Shown: in pieces, positions 15,283-16,905 of the stretch
Numbering within the stretch: position 1 is the first letter of the stretch
How the letters are laid out: each line of letters opens with the position of its first letter
Assembly: GCA_003694825.1 (NCBI GenBank)
Contig: RFJS01000046.1
Coordinates: 1-16,905, forward strand
Direction of reading: 5' to 3'
From: Verrucomicrobiota bacterium
GTDB taxonomy: Bacteria; Verrucomicrobiota; Verrucomicrobiia; Opitutales; Opitutaceae
DNA length: 16,905 bases
Translations under genes and position numbers: made by a program
Notes under the pieces: generated by a model
The model's input: only the letters and a program-made list of their open reading frames with translations
Database searches by the model: none
What the model was told of the DNA's origin: nothing

Positions 15283-15861
15283 ATGTTTCGACGTATGATG
15301 CCGCCCCGTGTCCTGACCGTGATCGCCCTCGTGATGGTGGGGCGGGGAGAATTCCCGGCGCGGGCGTCCGAGGCGGTGGAGACGGGCGCGGGAGAAACCG
15401 TGTCGATCGGCGGAAAGGCGGGGGAAGAGGAGGAAACAGGCGGCACCGGCGACCGGACGGTCTTCCCCGAGGAGAAATTCCGGGAGCTGTTCGCTCAGTT
15501 GACTCCGCCGCCGGTGGAGCCGGAGCCGGCGGCGACGCAGGGCGTGGAGACGCTCGACGAGATCGTCGAGCTGCAGCCCTACGTCGTGCAGGGCGATCGC
15601 GGACTCCTGCTCGCCCGGATTCGCCGCGAACTCGATCTCGGACGCGATTCGATTCGCCGCCGCGTGGCTGAGCTCAATGAGTCGCTCGGCAAACAGGTGC
15701 AGTTTTCCGGGCGAGCGAGCGATCAGTTCTTCTCGGCACAGTCGCCGGGATCGGTGCGGGATCGTCAGGAAATCTTCGCCGTGCCGGCCGACCAGATGCG
15801 GCCGGTCCGCGACGTGGTGGGCGAGGTGATCGACAGGCTTTTCGGACGCGACCGCGATTAG
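15283..15861 (+). CDS. Hypothetical exported protein with a VELQPYVV motif
   Basis: A 192-residue protein that I cannot assign to a family. The N-terminus (RRMMPPRVLTVIALVMV, then an ARASEA segment) looks like a Sec signal peptide cleaved near residue 28. A Gly/Glu-rich low-complexity stretch (30-60) and a Pro-rich stretch (TPPPVEPEP) follow. Then comes EIVELQPYVVQGDRG at 93-107, and a helical Arg/Glu-rich region reaches the C-terminus. The motif resembles the post-signal segment of TonB-dependent receptors in Opitutaceae, but there is no receptor barrel or plug here. It is likely periplasmic or envelope-associated. It is divergent from gre, and no ribosome-binding site is evident before the ATG. 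Confidence 0.65.
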   Translation: MFRRMMPPRVLTVIALVMVGRGEFPARASEAVETGAGETVSIGGKAGEEEETGGTGDRTVFPEEKFRELFAQLTPPPVEPEPAATQGVETLDEIVELQPYVVQGDRGLLLARIRRELDLGRDSIRRRVAELNESLGKQVQFSGRASDQFFSAQSPGSVRDRQEIFAVPADQMRPVRDVVGEVIDRLFGRDRD

Positions 15862-16014
15862 GCGTGCGTCGGGGCCGGTGACCGCGAACCGCGGGCGGCA
15901 AGGCGGGCTCACAAACGGCCGGTCGGCCGCATTGGTGGCTTGAGTCCCGCGGACGGCGGCGGGAAGATCCGCGCGCCGGCCCGAAAAGGCAACGCGGCCG
16001 CAGCGACCACCACC

Positions 16015-16695
16015 ATGGCAGATACTCAGTATGAGCTTTTTCGCGACCTCGACCGTCGCTGCGTGGCAGGCGGACTCGACGAGGCGGACTGTGCCGAGGC
16101 CGTGCGCATGAAACGCGCCTCGATCGAGTCGGAGAAAATCCGGAGCAACCCGGTCGCCCGTGAGGTGCTCGATGGCAAGACAACCTTCGTGGCCGTCTAC
16201 GATGGCTTTTCCAGGGAGTTTCGCGGCCTGCGGCGGTTCATCCCGCATCGTCACGATCCGGAGAAGAACGAGCGCCTGCGCTACCTCGCGGAGATCGTGC
16301 CGAATGTGCGGCACTTCACCCGGCGGAGCCTCGTGGCCATGGACAACCCGGTCAACGGTGTGATCTATGGGCTGCTCGCCTCGGTGATGCTCAATACGCT
16401 GTTTTTGCGGGGCGATCGCAGCGAGGCGCTGGTGGCCGCTTCGGAGCCGATTGTCAGCTGGCAGTTCATCCTCACCCTGGCGTGCGCCGCGGCGGGGTTC
16501 ATGGCCGGTGTCGCGGCGATGCTGAAATACCGCACCCGGGATCCTCAGCAGATCCATGCGCGCGAGGCGGCGGCGTATATGGATCTCAACTACGCCTACT
16601 ATCGTCTCGGAGATGACGAAGCGTGGGCGCGTTGCATCCGGGTGCAGGGGGAGAATGCGGCGCTGACGCTGGCCCGGCCCGATGGTGAGGATTGA
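16015..16695 (+). CDS. Hypothetical protein with two membrane segments
   Basis: A 226-residue protein of unknown function. The first ~105 residues are charged and helical (ELFRDLDRRCVAGGLDEADC and following) with no signal peptide. Two hydrophobic segments follow at about 112-131 (VNGVIYGLLASVMLNTLFL) and 150-170 (FILTLACAAAGFMAGVAAML), then a soluble ~55-residue tail rich in Ala, Tyr and Asp (YMDLNYAYYRLGDDEAWARC). This predicts an inner-membrane protein with both ends on the same side. The ATG before ADTQYELF is chosen; the frame extends 25 codons upstream to a TTG, but that part is low-complexity and lacks a start signal. It is separated by 153 bases from the exported-protein gene and followed directly by a strong hairpin. 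Confidence 0.65.
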   Translation: MADTQYELFRDLDRRCVAGGLDEADCAEAVRMKRASIESEKIRSNPVAREVLDGKTTFVAVYDGFSREFRGLRRFIPHRHDPEKNERLRYLAEIVPNVRHFTRRSLVAMDNPVNGVIYGLLASVMLNTLFLRGDRSEALVAASEPIVSWQFILTLACAAAGFMAGVAAMLKYRTRDPQQIHAREAAAYMDLNYAYYRLGDDEAWARCIRVQGENAALTLARPDGED

Positions 16696-16724
16696 GCATC
16701 ACGCCGATGGCATCGGCGTGATGC
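16696..16724 (+). terminator. Perfect inverted repeat directly after a stop codon, possible terminator
   Basis: The arms GCATCACGCCGATG (16696-16709) and CATCGGCGTGATGC (16711-16724) are perfect reverse complements around a single G. As RNA this would form a 12-13 base-pair stem with a very tight loop. It begins at the base after the TGA of the preceding gene. There is no T run on either side, so it is not a classic intrinsic terminator. It may stop or stabilise the transcript, or it may be a dispersed repeat or a protein-binding palindrome. Confidence 0.45.
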
Positions 16725-16905
16725 GGTGATGGCTGGCAGCCGGCCGCGATGAACGGTCGCCACTTGGCTCTCCGGCGCGAAAGCGGGGAGGTCATCGGCA
16801 GGCAGGGGCTCGCGGGCGGCTCTGGGCGCGTGCGTGAAAATCGCTGCCGGCGACAGGCTTCGGGGCATTTTCAGATATGCGCCCGGAGGCGCACGGCGCG
16901 CACGC
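16725..16905. other. Right-edge region without a supportable gene
   Basis: GC-rich sequence running to the window edge. Short open frames on the - strand give Arg/Pro/Ser-rich translations with no recognisable motif and run into the neighbouring gene in the opposite direction, so I read them as chance. No RNA gene, repeat or promoter is evident. Confidence 0.4.

Noticed and set aside
15075..16557. Long - strand frame of 426 codons opposite the exported and two-segment membrane proteins
   Set aside because: The + strand frames show a signal peptide and two clean hydrophobic segments; the - strand translation has His/Arg-rich composition with no domain.
16599..16868. An 89-codon - strand frame at the right edge
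   Set aside because: No motif, low-complexity Arg/Pro/Ser/Ala translation, and it runs into the end of the + strand membrane-protein gene across the hairpin.
1..16905. CRISPR arrays, tRNA or rRNA genes, insertion sequences, phage genes
   Set aside because: Read through for spaced direct repeats, clover-leaf-like segments, transposase or integrase motifs; none seen.

Overview
The window looks like a GC-rich Gram-negative chromosome. The best guess is Verrucomicrobiota, probably Opitutaceae-like, with moderate to low confidence. The grounds are roughly two-thirds GC through most of the window, operons joined by 4-base start/stop overlaps with few visible Shine-Dalgarno sites, a lipoprotein solute-binding protein, and a short motif in an exported protein that resembles the start of Opitutaceae TonB-dependent receptors. 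There are no rRNA or tRNA genes, CRISPR arrays or transposases.

Left part, + strand (1-4573). A gene cut by the window edge fuses the end of an alpha/beta hydrolase to a SAM-dependent methyltransferase. It overlaps by 4 bases a 702-residue membrane sensor histidine kinase, which in turn overlaps by 4 bases a cytoplasmic GAF/PAS protein ending in a receiver-like domain with Glu at the phospho-acceptor position. This group looks like a signalling operon. The first ~2 kb is near 45-55% GC, and composition jumps to 60-70% inside the kinase gene, just after its membrane region.

Central part, - strand (14453 down to 4545). A nine-gene run reads yejB - yejE - yejA - oppD-type ATPase - oppF-type ATPase - creatininase-like pseudoenzyme - creatininase-family hydrolase - surE - ABC-2 type ATPase. 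The permeases match the YejB/YejE branch of the peptide (microcin C / murein peptide) importers. The two ATPases that E. coli fuses as YejF are separate here. Four of the eight junctions are 4-base overlaps or 5-base gaps; the other four gaps are 22-82 bases. The likely logic is uptake of a peptide or peptide conjugate followed by cleavage by a creatininase-type metallohydrolase, perhaps with dephosphorylation by the nucleotidase SurE. The substrate cannot be read from the sequence. The last gene of this run overlaps the end of the + strand signalling operon by 29 bases.

Right part (14608-16905). A GreA/GreB-type elongation factor lies upstream of yejB on the - strand. Divergent from it are two + strand genes of unknown function: a small exported protein and a protein with two membrane segments, the latter followed at once by a strong perfect inverted repeat. 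The last 180 bases hold no gene I can support.
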